Source of the DNA: Heterohyrax brucei | Lineage: Eukaryota; Chordata; Mammalia; Hyracoidea; Procaviidae | Assembly (NCBI GenBank): GCA_028571685.1 | Contig: CM053154.1 | Location: 14,540,001 to 14,604,000, forward strand | Direction of reading: 5' to 3' | DNA length: 64,000 bases | In this document: positions 11,441-22,099 of the stretch, piece after piece | Layout of the letters: every line of letters starts with the position of its first letter | Numbering within the stretch: the stretch's first letter is position 1 | Notes under the pieces: generated by a model | Seen by the model: the letters and a program-made list of their open reading frames with translations, nothing else | The model's database searches: none | Told to the model about the DNA's origin: nothing | Made by a program: the position numbers and the translations under genes

Positions 11441-11615
11441 GTGGTCCAAGTCCAATCTTTGTCTGAAGAGTTGGCTTTGTGCTAACAGGGTATCCAGGGA
11501 CCATGCCTTGCAGGGACCCTCCAGGCTGTCAAAACACCAAGTCTGGCCTTTTAATAGAGTTTTCGTTCTACACGTCCATTTTCCCCTGCGATGTTGGGGA
11601 CTTGGTGTCATAATA
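11441..11615 (-). mobile_element. afrotherian L1 3' UTR, antisense (part 2)
   Basis: Continues the interrupted L1: 'gtccaagtccaatctttgtc', 'tgaagagttggctt', 'cagggaccatgccttgca', 'aagtctggcctttt'. The corresponding sense sequence is at about 52220-52370. Confidence 0.78.
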
Positions 11616-12135
11616 CCAAAATCTTAATATGAAAATGAATCTTGCATCCAGCTGTCATTATGGACCAACAAGGAAACGTAGTGGAGATGACATTAGCAGG
11701 TTGTTTTCAGATTCCAGTGTCACTCCAATGCATGCAAAATGCTTGCACTACAAAAACATACATTGCAAAAAACTAGGAAACTGGTGTAGCGAGCAAATAT
11801 TTGAGATAATTCACGCTGACCTCCTGGCTCTGACTGCCCCATCATCCCCAGACAGGATCTGAGGTCATCAGAACCTCAGGTGACATCAAGCCAGGTCCAC
11901 TCGGCAGCCATCCATGCAACAGTCCTACTCCTTTAAGCACCCAACTGCCACTGCTCCTCCAGGCAGCCATTCTGATTTGGGGTGGTGATACCTCAAAACT
12001 CTAACTTCCTTCTTCGGTGAGAAGCTCTGGTTCCAGCTTCTTCAGTGAGAAGCTCTGGGCCCAAGACAAAGTGTGCAGTTCCAAGAAATGGCAGTTCTTG
12101 AGGTGAAGACTGGTGGTGCCTGAGCTGGACATGCA
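11616..12135. other. non-genic stretch
   Basis: No gene recognised. A small direct duplication (cttcttc-ggtgagaagctctgg and cttcttcagtgagaagctctgg) lies at about 12010-12058. Confidence 0.4.
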
Positions 12136-12336
12136 ATCCTGGGTGGCACAAAGATTTAACTTGTCCAGCTGTTAACCAAATGTTGGAAATTTGAGTTCGC
12201 TCAGAGACGCCTTAGAAGAAAGGGCTAACGTGTTATCTACTTCCAAAAATTCAGTCATTGAAAATCCCACAGTGCACAGTTGTCGTCTAACATACCGGGA
12301 GATACCATGAGTCACAGTGGACCAAACAGCAACTGT
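12136..12336 (+). mobile_element. AfroSINE, sense
   Basis: 'atcctgggtggcac' head, 'ccagctgttaaccaaatg', 'tttgagttcgctcagagac', 'gataccatgagtcacagtgg'. Longer-bodied subtype. Confidence 0.8.
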
Positions 12337-12354
12337 TTTAATTGTTAGAAAAGC

Positions 12355-12545
12355 ATCCCTGCTTTCTTTAAGGAGTTCTGGCTATGAGTCCAGCACTGTG
12401 CTGTTTCACATTCATTATTTCACTTAAGCCCTGTGTAGCACACCCCTATGAGACAGGGGCTATCTGGGGCTCTTTTTTCATGGGTATGAAGACAGAGGCC
12501 CCAGAAGCCTATGTAATTTTGCTCTGGATCTCGGGTCTGCCAGCA
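12355..12545 (-). mobile_element. MIR, antisense
   Basis: 'ccagcactgtgctgtttcac', 'attatttcacttaagccctg', 'gacaggggctatctgg', 'gaagacagaggccc' keep the antisense MIR order. Confidence 0.65.
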
Positions 12546-13203
12546 GTGGGTCTCGGTGCCTACGTCCTCAGCCACTCAGTACATCAGCGACTCCCTGCAG
12601 ATCTCACTAGCTCGCACCATCTACATCCCACTGCACCCTAAGGCCACCTGGAGGCCAAGCATCTCTTCATCTTCACAGCAGAACCAACTGCTACTGGCAC
12701 TCTCTGGGGACCACGACGTCGTATTGACATGGAGTCCAGCTCTTACTGATTTCACTGATTCTCATTCAACATTTCACTTACTGCTTGAATAATGCTGTTG
12801 TTACCAGCCTTTCCTTCACAGTTCAGTGTTTGCTTTCCTGAGCAAATCGGCTGAAATTAGTAAAAGTCATCTGATGTCACCAGACCACTCAAAGGTCCTG
12901 GTTTCCAATTAAATAAGGTACATGCTTATGTTCCTTATGTAAGGCACACATATCACATGAGGATGCCCAATTATAGGAATATTGATGCAGCAATAGCAGT
13001 AGGGAAGGTACTGAACCCACCTCTATGGTCATAGAATGTCATGAGATCGCTAGTGGTGGGCCATGATGGAAGCATGACCAGGTGGGGGAAGACAGTAAGG
13101 ACAATTAAGTAGGCTGCTAAGTAGCTCTGTTCCATGGTTGCCAAGCACTGGCACAAGCCTGGAATCACCAAAAGAACGTTGGTGTCCCTCTGTCTTTTGA
13201 TTA
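12546..13203. other. non-genic stretch
   Basis: No repeat or gene recognised. The frames at 12556-12792 and 12971-13247 have no recognisable domain. Confidence 0.35.
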
Positions 13204-13412
13204 CAAAAAAACCCTAGCCAGTTGCCATTGAATTGATTCTGATTCATAATGACCCAATGACTACCAACAACACAAACTCGTTGTTGAGTCCATTCTAACT
13301 CATGGTGACTATAGGACAGAGTAGAACTGTCCAGGAAGTGGATGGTGGATTTGAACTGCCAACCTCTTGGTTAGTAGCCGTAACTCTTAACCACTATGCC
13401 ACCAGGATTTGC
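13204..13412 (-). mobile_element. two AfroSINEs, antisense, tail-to-head
   Basis: A first antisense tail ('tgccattgaattgattctg', to about 13262) is followed by a second near-complete antisense copy from about 13268 ('gagtccattctaactcatgg', 'atttgaactgccaacc', 'cttaaccactatgccacc'). One copy has inserted in or beside the other. Confidence 0.8.
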
Positions 13413-13927
13413 ACCCTACAATCAGTGCCGTGTAATGACCACTAGTGGGCTGAGCATCTCAGTAAAACTTAGACTGCTCTTCTAGAAATATATTCTCAGT
13501 TCCAAATAAAACATCTTTGTCTTGGATGAAGATGAATGTCATTAGTAGGGAGACTGAGTTTTTTGGTAAGCAATTAAGTGTTTTAAAAAGGATATCATGC
13601 TTCTAGAAATTCTGTTTGAGGAAGAGGGTTTCATGAAGGTGGGAAAAGGGTGACGACTAAGAGGAAGAAGGCTAGTTTAGAAGGGTGGGAACCCAGCAGC
13701 AATAAACCAAGGCCCTGTGCAAAGTCTACATAAATAAAATATCTCTTTGCCTGTTGATTTCCACAAAACATGAATCGCCTGTGTTGGTTTTCTCCAAATT
13801 TGGAAAGTGTATTTCGGAAGCCTCAACTTAAGAGATAGACTGCATGGCTCACACAGCGTTCTCATGAGGGAGGTACAGAAGCACCCTGAAGAACTAGCCT
13901 TCCTCTTGAGTGTTCAATGAAAGCAGA

Positions 13928-13972
13928 AGAACACACACACATACACACGTGCACGCACGAACACACACAACC
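13928..13972. repeat. (CA)n-rich microsatellite
   Basis: Interrupted acacac run directly before the antisense SINE, probably grown from its tail. Confidence 0.85.
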
Positions 13973-13974
13973 AC

Positions 13975-14160
13975 TCTGCAGTTGAGTCAATTCTGATGCT
14001 CACCGTGACCCTATGGGACAGAGCAGAACTGCCCCACAGCTACAATCTTGACAGAAACAGACTGCCACATCTTTCTTCTGGGGAGTGGCTGTGGTGTTCA
14101 AAACACCAACCTTTTGATTAGCAGCTGAGCACTTGAGTCACTGTTCCACCAGGGTTCCTT
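13975..14160 (-). mobile_element. AfroSINE, antisense
   Basis: 'gagtcaattctgatgctcac', 'gggacagagcagaactgcc', 'gttcaaaacaccaacctttt', 'tgttccaccagggttcc'. Confidence 0.85.
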
Positions 14161-14795
14161 CAAATACCTGATAGTAAGGGGTAAGGACATACTTTTCACT
14201 ACCAGTTGATAAAGAAATATCAAACGTATTATGATGCGCACAGAAAACAAACAGTAGTTTTAAGTGTAAGTTCTGATTTAAAGCCCTAACTGTGGACAGC
14301 TGGAATTGCAGTCCGTGATTTACAATCTAGATACCACTTCTGACACAACCATTTCTGTGTGGCTCCAGGCACTGGTTGATTTAAGGACGGTTAATGATTC
14401 TCGAAGGCAATCCTGGGGACTACAGCTGGTTGTGAAATACAACCAAGCCACCCTCCCTGACTGGAGAAGAAATGCCTCCGTCAACCACTGCCTCATTTAC
14501 CGTCCGACCCGAACCAACCGGTTGGGGCTCTGGTAGCGTTACTGAACATTTTGATCAAGGACTGTATAGATGAATTCTGACCAAAAGGTTGAAAAATGTG
14601 GGAATAGAATTTCAAATTCTTATGGAATCCAGACTTACTGGACCCACTGAGGCTGCAGGACTACCCAATAATCTAGTGTCCTGAGAAAATCTTTAACCTT
14701 GAACAGAAATGGTACCCTGAAGTCATCTGTAAACTAAACAATGCTCTGGCTAAATTTGTAAGTTGCCTTGAACAGTGCACTCTTTTAAAGAATTA
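14161..14795. other. non-genic stretch
   Basis: No gene or repeat recognised. The 76-codon frame at 14306-14536 has no known family. Confidence 0.35.
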
Positions 14796-14797
14796 TA

Positions 14798-15359
14798 TGA
14801 GGTCTGACGGCTGGGTTCGTGAACTCATCCTAGAAAAAATGCTACATACCTCATTGCTGAATATCACTATGGTCACCTTCAGAGTACTCCCCTTGGGAAG
14901 CTATACATCCATGCCAGTGCCTAGGTCATCCTTCAAAGCAATTTTGGAACTCTTTCTGGAACAGCCGTTGTGCGTGGTGGCATGGTGGCAAGTTCACAAA
15001 CTTAACTGCACAGTTGTCTGTGATGGGGTTTTTAGCCAGTCGACAAATAACTATATTGCAACACCCTCCCTACTCACCTGATCTGGCCCCCAGTAACATT
15101 TTTCTCTACCCAAAGATAAAGGAAATATTGAAAGAAAGACATTGTGATGATGTTCAGGACAGCAAGAGTAATTTGACAGCTGTAATGGCCATTCCAGAAA
15201 AAGAGTTCCAAAACTGCTTTGAAGGGTGGACTAGGTGCTGGCATCAGTGCATAATAGCTTCTTAATGGGAATGCTTCAAAGATAACCATAGTGATATTCA
15301 GCAGTGAGATATGTAGCACTTAGAACAATGAAGTTCATGGTCTTAATTATTGGCCCTAG
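14798..15359 (+). mobile_element. foldback mariner element with transposase C-terminus
   Basis: A 562-bp mariner-type element flanked by TA on both sides (14796-14797 and 15360-15361), the usual mariner target duplication. The 3' arm (15194-15359) encodes the C-terminal transposase segment (KEFQNCFEGWTRCWHQ) plus 3' terminal repeat. The 5' arm (14798-14960) is an inverted copy of that same arm, about 70% identical by eye, so the N-terminal two thirds of the gene are missing. The centre (14961-15193) encodes HPPYSPDLAP, holding the third catalytic aspartate of the DDD triad, and the following KEILKERH segment. Frameshifts and missing domains make it inactive. The same architecture recurs at 59259-59810. 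Confidence 0.88.
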
Positions 15360-15452
15360 TATGTATGACATCAAATTGACAACAGTTACTCTAAAACATA
15401 GAGAAGAAGCTTAAAAATCCTTCTCTGAGCAAGGGAGAGGAAACGGAGCGAA

Positions 15453-15572
15453 CTTAGTGAAGTTGAGTTGATTCCAACTCACAGTGACCATCTAGGACAG
15501 AGCAGATCTGCCCCATACGGTTTCCAAGGAGAGCCTGGTGAATCTAGCCTGGCAGCCTTTTGGTTAGCAATT
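15453..15572 (-). mobile_element. AfroSINE, antisense, partial
   Basis: 'gagttgattccaactcacag', 'aggacagagcagatctgccc', 'agccttttggttagca'. The tRNA-like head is missing on the right. Confidence 0.8.
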
Positions 15573-15688
15573 GTCTTCAGTATCATGGTAACGTGCAAGT
15601 CGTCATAGTATGACAAAGTGACAGATAGGGATTGGGATGAACTCAAACACATCAATGACCATGAAGATGGTATAGAGCAACATAGCAT

Positions 15689-15755
15689 TTTGTTGTGTTA
15701 TATCTGAAGTCACCACAAGTCAGCATCAATGCAATGGCGACTGGCAACAGCAATA
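15689..15755 (+). mobile_element. AfroSINE/RTE tail fragment
   Basis: 'ttttgttgtgttatatctga' then 'gtcaccacaagtcagcatc' and 'gcgactggcaacagcaa', a sense tail without head. Confidence 0.55.
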
Positions 15756-16299
15756 CTGAGAGAAAGCTATATTTTGGATTCAGACTCAAATGACCTCCCC
15801 ACATAGGTAACCTTCACACTGAGTTAAGAAAGACAGAAAGGAGCTGGACTTGCAGAAAGCAGGGGAAGATCTTTGGGGCAAGACAATCACTTGTGCAAGG
15901 GTCCTGGGGCAGGCTGGCACATCGACAAACTGGAGAAGTGGAGACAGAACAACTGGGGCTAGAGCGTGATATGAGGCATGAGACAGGAGAAGCGGGCAGG
16001 GACGAAGCCCAGTGTCCCAGGCTCTACTGTTGGTCTCTCTACTCCCTTGCCTGGCTTCACATAGCCACTCACTGCAATGGACCAGCACCTGACTCACCAT
16101 CAGCACCCTTTCTACTTTACTTAGCACCCCAGGAGCACAGCCCTGAGGCTTAAAAAGAAAAGCACGCTGGCCACCCTCTGCTTTGTTCCAGGCACTTCCA
16201 CAGTGCTAAAGAAAGAGACTTCATAAAAAGTGCATGGGTGATGTCTCCCCTGGTGTGCACACTCTTCCCACCCCATGGAGCCAGTCCGGGTGGCTGCAC
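15756..16299. other. non-genic stretch
   Basis: No gene recognised. A minus-strand frame of 113 codons (15786-16127) overlaps a plus-strand frame of 86 codons; neither has a recognisable domain and both are treated as chance. Confidence 0.35.
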
Positions 16300-16560
16300 T
16301 CACACTGCCGCCGCAGTTGTTGGTAATAATTGTTGCATTAATTGGTGCTGTCCGGACCAGACAGAATGTAAAAAGATCCCACTGTGTCTAATAATTAGTG
16401 TTTTTCCCTCTCTGCAATGCCATTAACAAGAGGCTCTTCCAAGAACCAAGTAATTGGCTGGTTGGGCATCATTAGGGTATTTATAGATAAGCTTTGGTCT
16501 GGAGACATGGAGGAAAGCTGATTATGTTTATTTAGACTCTATTATCTATTGCTAATGTGT
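16300..16560. other. putative conserved non-coding block
   Basis: Repeat-free DNA rich in ATTA-type words ('gtaataattgttgcattaat', 'ctaataattagtgttttt', 'accaagtaattgg'), next to repeat-rich sequence. Conservation is inferred from composition and lack of repeats only. Confidence 0.3.
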
Positions 16561-17129
16561 TATCCTGCATTCCCATCATCCCCATTCTCTGGTTCTAATG
16601 ATCCAGGGCACATTTATAATGCTATTTCAGTGACCTGCAACACGGCTTTCTCTGCATTGCAAGAGAGAGAAGGGGACAGAGCGGGGAGGGCTGTTCACAG
16701 GTTCCTGTCGCTCGCACTCATCCACCGCGAAACTTCTCTTTCTTCCGAGAAATTTAGAGCAAGTCTCTCGGAAGTACCAGAGAGACAGTTCCTCCTAATT
16801 AAACCTCAGAGGAGGGTGAGTTTCTTGGGTTTGTGATTATCTGAAGGATTTTTGAAAATACAAATCATGTTGGAGGAAGAGCGCTTTGCAAAACAAGGGA
16901 AGGGAAAGGATGGCTTGCGTTTGGCATGGTCTCTGAGTTCTAAAAAGTGACGATGTCTCAGGAACAGGTAACTCTGGCAGGAATTCCTGGTTTACCAGAA
17001 ATACAGATGCCCATACAAGCCTTTTCTGGAGGAGGATGGGAAGTGGACACGGATGCATAGGTGGCTGCTTTTCTTCCCAAACTTTTGGATCCATTTGTTC
17101 TTGCTAGAATTTTTAGACGAAATTATTTT
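16561..17129. other. non-genic, repeat-poor stretch
   Basis: No transposon recognised. Frames at 16549-16836 (plus, 95 codons) and 16837-17094 (minus, 85 codons) lack known domains. Confidence 0.35.
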
Positions 17130-17432
17130 TAAAATATAATGTCATTTGCAAAAGGAGAAATATTGTATGATTTCACTTAGACAAAATACCAAGCCTAGTC
17201 AAGTGTATAGAGACCAAAGGTTATTAGTGGTTCGCAGAGGTGGGAGGGAGGGACAGGGGAGACCAACTCCGTGCTTGGGGGACACCGAGCCTGTGTTAAG
17301 GATGAGGGACTATTTGAACACAAGTGATGAGGATGCTGACACAGCATGATGAATACAATTAATGTCTTTCAATCGTACCTCTGAAGAAAGTTGAAATGGC
17401 AAATGTTATGTTACCTACATATTTATCATGAA
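17130..17432 (+). mobile_element. L1M-type LINE 3' end
   Basis: 'tattgtatgatttcacttag', 'tatagagaccaaaggttatt', 'gtggttcgcagaggtgggag' and 'gaaatggcaaatgttatgtt' follow the last ORF2 codons and 3' UTR of old mammalian L1 elements, in order. Confidence 0.8.
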
Positions 17433-17487
17433 AAAAAATTCCAGACTGATTCATTGCAAAAGGAAAAAAAACCAAACCATATATCTC

Positions 17488-17572
17488 CGTGTGTGAATGC
17501 ATGTGTGTGTGTGTGCACGTGTGTGTGCATGTATGTGTGCACGTGTGTATGCACGTGTGTGTGCTCTGCACA
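17488..17572. repeat. (TG)n/(GCAC) microsatellite
   Basis: About 85 bp of alternating purine-pyrimidine TG with interspersed CA and CACG. It produces Cys-Val and His-Thr shadow peptides in several frames, which are not genes. Confidence 0.9.
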
Positions 17573-17609
17573 TACTGCTCCTGTTCACATCTCTTGCTGG
17601 TGGATAAAA

Positions 17610-17696
17610 ATATGAGACTGGGCATCTGGAGACTGGATTCAAGTTCAGGCTCTGTCCTGTGTCACATGGCTTGTGAAGAGAAAGGAAGACATGTAG
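17610..17696 (+). mobile_element. MIR, sense, 5' part split by LTR
   Basis: 'ggagactggattcaagttca', 'ggctctgtcctgtgtcacat' are the MIR B-box and core. The element resumes at 18211 after the LTR. Confidence 0.65.
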
Positions 17697-17701
17697 TCTG
17701 G

Positions 17702-18205
17702 TGTTACAGATTAAATTATGTCCCCTAAAAATGTGTGCCCACCTAGCGAATCCATGGTGGCCAGTATTATGTGATCGTCTCTCATTTTGTCAGCTGATGT
17801 AGTTTTCCTTTATGTTGTAAATCCTACCTCTATGACATTAATGAAGTGGGATTAGCAGCAGTTATGTGAATGAGACTGAGGTTGTATCTTAAATCAATCT
17901 CTTAAACACAAAAGAGAGAAGTGAGCAGAGAGACATGGGGACCTCATTCCACCAAAGAAGAAGCCCAGGGAGCATAGCACAGCCTAGTGACCTGGGTTCT
18001 CAGTGCTGAGAAGCTCCTTGATTAGGGGGCAATTGATGATGAGGACCCTTCCCCCAGAGCCCTACAGAGACAAAAAGTCTTCCCCTAGAGCTAGTGCCCT
18101 GAATTCAGACTTCTGGCCTCCTAGATGGTAAGAGAATAAATATCTGTTTGTGAAAGCCGTCCACTTGTGGTACTTCAGTTATAGCAGCACTAGATAACCA
18201 GGACA
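17702..18205 (+). mobile_element. solo LTR, ERVL-MaLR type, complete
   Basis: A 504-bp LTR that starts TGTTACAG and ends AGGACA, with TG...CA termini and a 5-bp target duplication (tctgg at 17697-17701, cctgg at 18206-18210, one mismatch). The 3' part carries 'gaattcagacttctggcctc', the polyadenylation signal in 'gagaataaatatctg', and 'agcagcactagataacc', typical of MaLR LTRs. No internal retroviral sequence is present: the provirus was reduced by recombination between LTRs. It interrupts a MIR. Confidence 0.85.
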
Positions 18206-18210
18206 CCTGG

Positions 18211-18335
18211 TTATGCCTCCGTTTCCACACTTGTGAAAAGAGATAAGGCCAATTCAGACTTTATATGTTGGGCTTGGAAAGAAATGAGATGATGTCTGTA
18301 GAGGTGCTGTCTTCCCAGAACCCTGAAGGGCACTG
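18211..18335 (+). mobile_element. MIR, sense, 3' part after LTR
   Basis: 'gcctccgtttccacacttgt', 'gaaatgagatgatgtctgta' continue the MIR broken at 17696. Confidence 0.6.
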
Positions 18336-19039
18336 GCCTCACGTATGTGGAAGAATCTAACAGCCTGAACCCCTAAATCCTCCACATTGATTTCTCTGTG
18401 AAGGGTGCACCCAGGCTCCTTAGCCTGAGGCTGTTTTTAGAAACGGCTCCTAGCAAATTGACCTGTGCGCTAGCATGTGATGTAACTTTGCAAATTAAGT
18501 GTGTAATACATTTAGAAAATGGTGCCCTTTTCTCCCCTGTTCCACACCACTGGGACCAAGTAATTTGTGGGCACATCTGTTACAGCTGTTGGGGAATACT
18601 CGCAGAGATATTCTTAGATCCTGGCCCAGGGTCTAAAGGTGGAGAAGCTGCCTCCTGGGACACACTGCTGCGTATGGCACTGGGTGGGTGACAGGGGCCA
18701 GGCTGGAAGTCCTATAAGCACAGCAGAATCTCAGTGAGTGGGAAGTTTAGTGAGTGAATCAGTAAGCAGAGAGGCTGGACAAGAGAAGGAGGCAAACAGG
18801 CACAAACACACACACTACACATACAACATACACACCCGCACGTGCATGCAATCACCCTGTATCACTTACCAGATACTACCTGGCCCAGGCAAGCAACTCT
18901 TGGCCACCACAATCTCATTTGCAAAGCAGAGGGACAGGCCAGCTTTTACCCATCAGCTGCGACTGTTCTGGCTGGCAGCCCTCAGGTTACGCTGGCTTGC
19001 TAGGTGCCCAACAATGTGTCAGATGCCAGACAAAGGCAG
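18336..19039. other. non-genic stretch
   Basis: No gene recognised. A CA-rich run lies at about 18803-18845. The 160-codon plus frame at 18738-19220 has no known domain and runs through that CA run and a probable L2 piece, so it is not called. Confidence 0.4.
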
Positions 19040-19200
19040 ATGCAAGAATAAAGAAAAAAGGAGAATCATTTCATCTCATCTTCCTTGCTTAAAAGAATGC
19101 ATCGATCTCCTTCTAAAATCTTGCCCCATTTTTCTTAGACTAAAATCCAAACTGTTTCTCAAGATTTACATAAGACTTGATGATACAGCCGTGGTACTTC
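19040..19200 (+). mobile_element. possible L2 fragment
   Basis: 'aaaatccaaactgtttctca' after a pyrimidine-rich stretch resembles the L2 'ataaagtccaaactcctta' segment. Weak. Confidence 0.3.
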
Positions 19201-19261
19201 TTGCTGGCAAATATTTTTGATCTCCCTCTCCTATCCTGATGCAAGATCTGGCAATCAAATT

Positions 19262-19412
19262 CCAAAAATCAGCCAGCGAAAGCCCTGTGGATCACAACAG
19301 TCTGCTCCGCAGCCAGTCACAGGACTCGGGCAGGGTTTCGCTCCGTTCGTCGTGCACAGGGTTGGCATAAGTCAGCAGCTGATTCAACAACTGCTACCAG
19401 CAACGACACCAT
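19262..19412 (+). mobile_element. RTE-derived SINE body and tail
   Basis: 'atcagccagcgaaagccctg', 'ggatcacaacagtctg', 'gtcacaggactcgggcaggg' and 'ggcataagtcagcagctg' match the second half of the element at 22630-22962. Confidence 0.65.
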
Positions 19413-20092
19413 CCTAAAGCAAAATTCAGAGATGATAGAACTCATCTATATTCAAGATTTGTTTTTTTAAATCAGTGTAATGCCTTAACCACATTCTAAA
19501 AGGAAAAAAAAGATAAAGGAATTTGCAGAAAAGAACATGCATTTCAACAAGTCAGTTCTCTGGCATGACTTTACTGATGGTCATACGGATGCTTGTGTTT
19601 GTCTATAAAGCTGCAGGGAATGTCACGACTCCAAATACTGAGTGACAACAAGCCTCTTGTTTTGGAGACTCAAATACCAAGAGTGATGTTGCCATAGGTG
19701 ACATGATTTTTTCCAACATGGTGAATAACTCTTGGTAACGTTCCAAACAAAACACAGTGCACTCTTCCCTTAATTTGCACAGTAGTTGCATTCCTAGAAA
19801 ATTGAGTGTATAATTGAAACCTTGCAAAAATGACATTCTGTTTGTATGAATAGGGAGTGGAGTCCAGGGTCAGACGATTAGAAATAGGCTTTTCATCCAC
19901 ATGGATATCCATAAGGAAACCAGAAATTCATGCAGGACCAGGGGCAGACCATCACTGTAGGGGACTGTAGAGGCTATGCTTGAAGTCTTACATATCTGGT
20001 GCCAGCACGCTGAGCTTGCGACACCCCCACAAATACCCAAACCTAGAGGACAATATCACTACCCTTGGGAACTGGTGATGTAGCCCCATCTT
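19413..20092. other. non-genic stretch
   Basis: No repeat or gene recognised. Overlapping minus-strand frames at 19603-19912 have no known domain. Confidence 0.35.
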
Positions 20093-20252
20093 GGAAACCC
20101 TGGTGGCGTACTGGGTTAAGTGCTATGTCTGCTAACCAAAAGGTCAGCAGTTCAAATCCGCCAGGCACTCCTTGGAAAGTCTATGGGGCCATTCTACTCT
20201 GACCTCTAGGATCGCTGTCAGTCAGACCTCACTTGAGGGCAGTGGGTTACCT
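20093..20252 (+). mobile_element. AfroSINE, sense, well preserved
   Basis: 'ggaaaccctggtggcgtact', 'ctgctaaccaaaaggtcagc', 'agttcaaatccgccaggcac', 'tccttggaaagtctatgggg'. The tRNA-like A and B boxes are readable, so this is one of the younger copies here. Confidence 0.92.
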
Positions 20253-22099
20253 CCAAATGCTATCCTGTACCACACTCACTCTTGTTGATAACATTCCTGG
20301 TGGCATGTTCCCCTATTTCCCCAACATCTATCCATCTGTCTCTGACTCTATTTTTCTAAGACCCTCCAAACCCATCTAGCCCCAGACCGCTGCCCTCCCT
20401 CCCTCTAATCGCACCCACGTCCTGGCTTCTCCATTTACCCTGTGGCACCACCAAAGGCTCCTAGGCTAGAAGAGAGGTGCAGCAGCAGTGGTCTTCGGGG
20501 TCTTCAGGGGAGACTGAGCGGTGGAGCCGGAGCCATCAGAACATCAGAGTACACCTGCCAGGCGATTTTCAGTGTCTTGAGACCATGAGTGACAATTCTT
20601 TTGAGGAATTCTGTGAAGTTCTTTTTAAAAAGTGACAGTATTGCCCCTGTTTTTCCTTATTGGCTCTTTTTCCCTCGAAACTCATGGTTTCACATCTCTT
20701 GTGAACCTTATAACTGTTTGTCTTTCTCTCTTTGCACTCTCTGTTGGAAACTCAGTCCCCCACCCCGGCCCCTTCCCTGCAGGTTGTGTAGTACAGCCTC
20801 GCTTGATTGTGCTTTGCTGCCTTATTTCCTCTTTCCTTGGGTTGTATGTCAATTTTTGATGCTGATATAACACATCTATCTCTGCAGACCACCTCTATTC
20901 CTTTTAAGGTGGGGTCAGGTATCCTTTGGGTGAAAAAAGAAAACAGGTTTCAGAGTGTTCTCCCTATCTCCTCATCCTACCAAACCATGAAACTATATTA
21001 TTAATATGGAGCTTAATCATTTTGAAGGTTAGTTTAATTTTAACAACCGAAGTAATTATTAGCACTTCATAAATAATAATATTTTATATCCATTAATGAG
21101 GGGTAAAAATAGATCCACTAACTTCTTAACATCATATCTATATTGTGTCATAAAAACAAACAGGAAGACATTCCATACAGTGAACTCTTGCCATGACCTT
21201 CTTTTCACAGTCTTGGCTTGTGCCCTTGTGGTGAGGCTGTGAGTGTGCGGTGCAGGGCAGTCCCACGGCACTTCTGCCAGGAACACCAAGAGAGGTTGAG
21301 GCTGTAAAAGAGAACTGCTGAAGACCACAAATGAAAACCCCAATGGGTGCTCTTAGTGGAGTGACCGAGAGCTAGGGCTTTGAGATGGACGAGCCTGTCA
21401 TTCATTTCTTCATCTGTTGACCCAGCTGATACATCAGTCATTCCAGATTGTTCTAAAGTAACAATGAACAGTGAAGGGGCGGGACAAGAGCGGTTAGGTA
21501 AGAGGGCCACTCGGAGGTGGTGATATTGGAGCTGGCCACAGGAAGAGTATTAGCAGTTAGAAAACCGAACAACAAAAATGAGTGGGGTAAATTGAGATAG
21601 GGAGCCCTTTTTTTTTTTTTAAATACCTAGGGGCTGGCCTCATGCAAAGGGGAGTTGTTGAAATGTTGAACGTGGTGGGTCAATCAGTATCTTCATTTCT
21701 AAGGACCTATGTCCTTTCAGACCTATCTGAGGACCCCACTGCTCCCAGCACCTTCTCAAGGGCCCCGAAGACCAAATTCAGTGGCTTGGTATCATTTTCT
21801 GGGTTGCAGAGAGGAGGATAACTCTGTTTTGATGATCACTGATGATCTTTTTTTAGCCAACAAGCTGAAGTTCTTCTCTCCTGTGTTTGTCTTCAGATAA
21901 TGCCACTCTGGGCCTGCTTAGGAAGAGAGACAAGCCCACTTGGTAAACAGCAAGGGTTCCTTGCCCATCACTTGGGTAAAGGGCAGATTTCGAACCCTGC
22001 AGAAAGTAGCTATCATGTCAGAAATTAAGGGGCTCTGATTTGAGGGTCACTGATGGCGTCTGGGCACCAGGACCACTAGTGACAGACAAGGAAGGTACA
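20253..22099. other. repeat-poor stretch, no gene
   Basis: About 1.8 kb without a recognised transposon. Pyrimidine-rich at 20690-20780; AT-rich with TAATTATTAG-type words at 20990-21150; a T run at 21608-21621. Frames of up to 101 codons on both strands have no known domain. Confidence 0.4.

Noticed and set aside
14797-15265. A functional transposase gene
   Set aside because: Only the C-terminal third is represented, in shifted frames, and the 5' half is an inverted copy of the 3' end.
17488-17572. Possible CRISPR-like or phased repeat array
   Set aside because: It is a plain alternating TG microsatellite in a mammalian genome, with no unique spacers.
17359-17728. Cys/His/Thr-rich small frames on both strands
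   Set aside because: Direct translation of the TG/CA microsatellite.
18738-19220. 160-codon plus-strand frame
   Set aside because: It runs through a CA-rich run and a probable L2 fragment, with no recognisable family.
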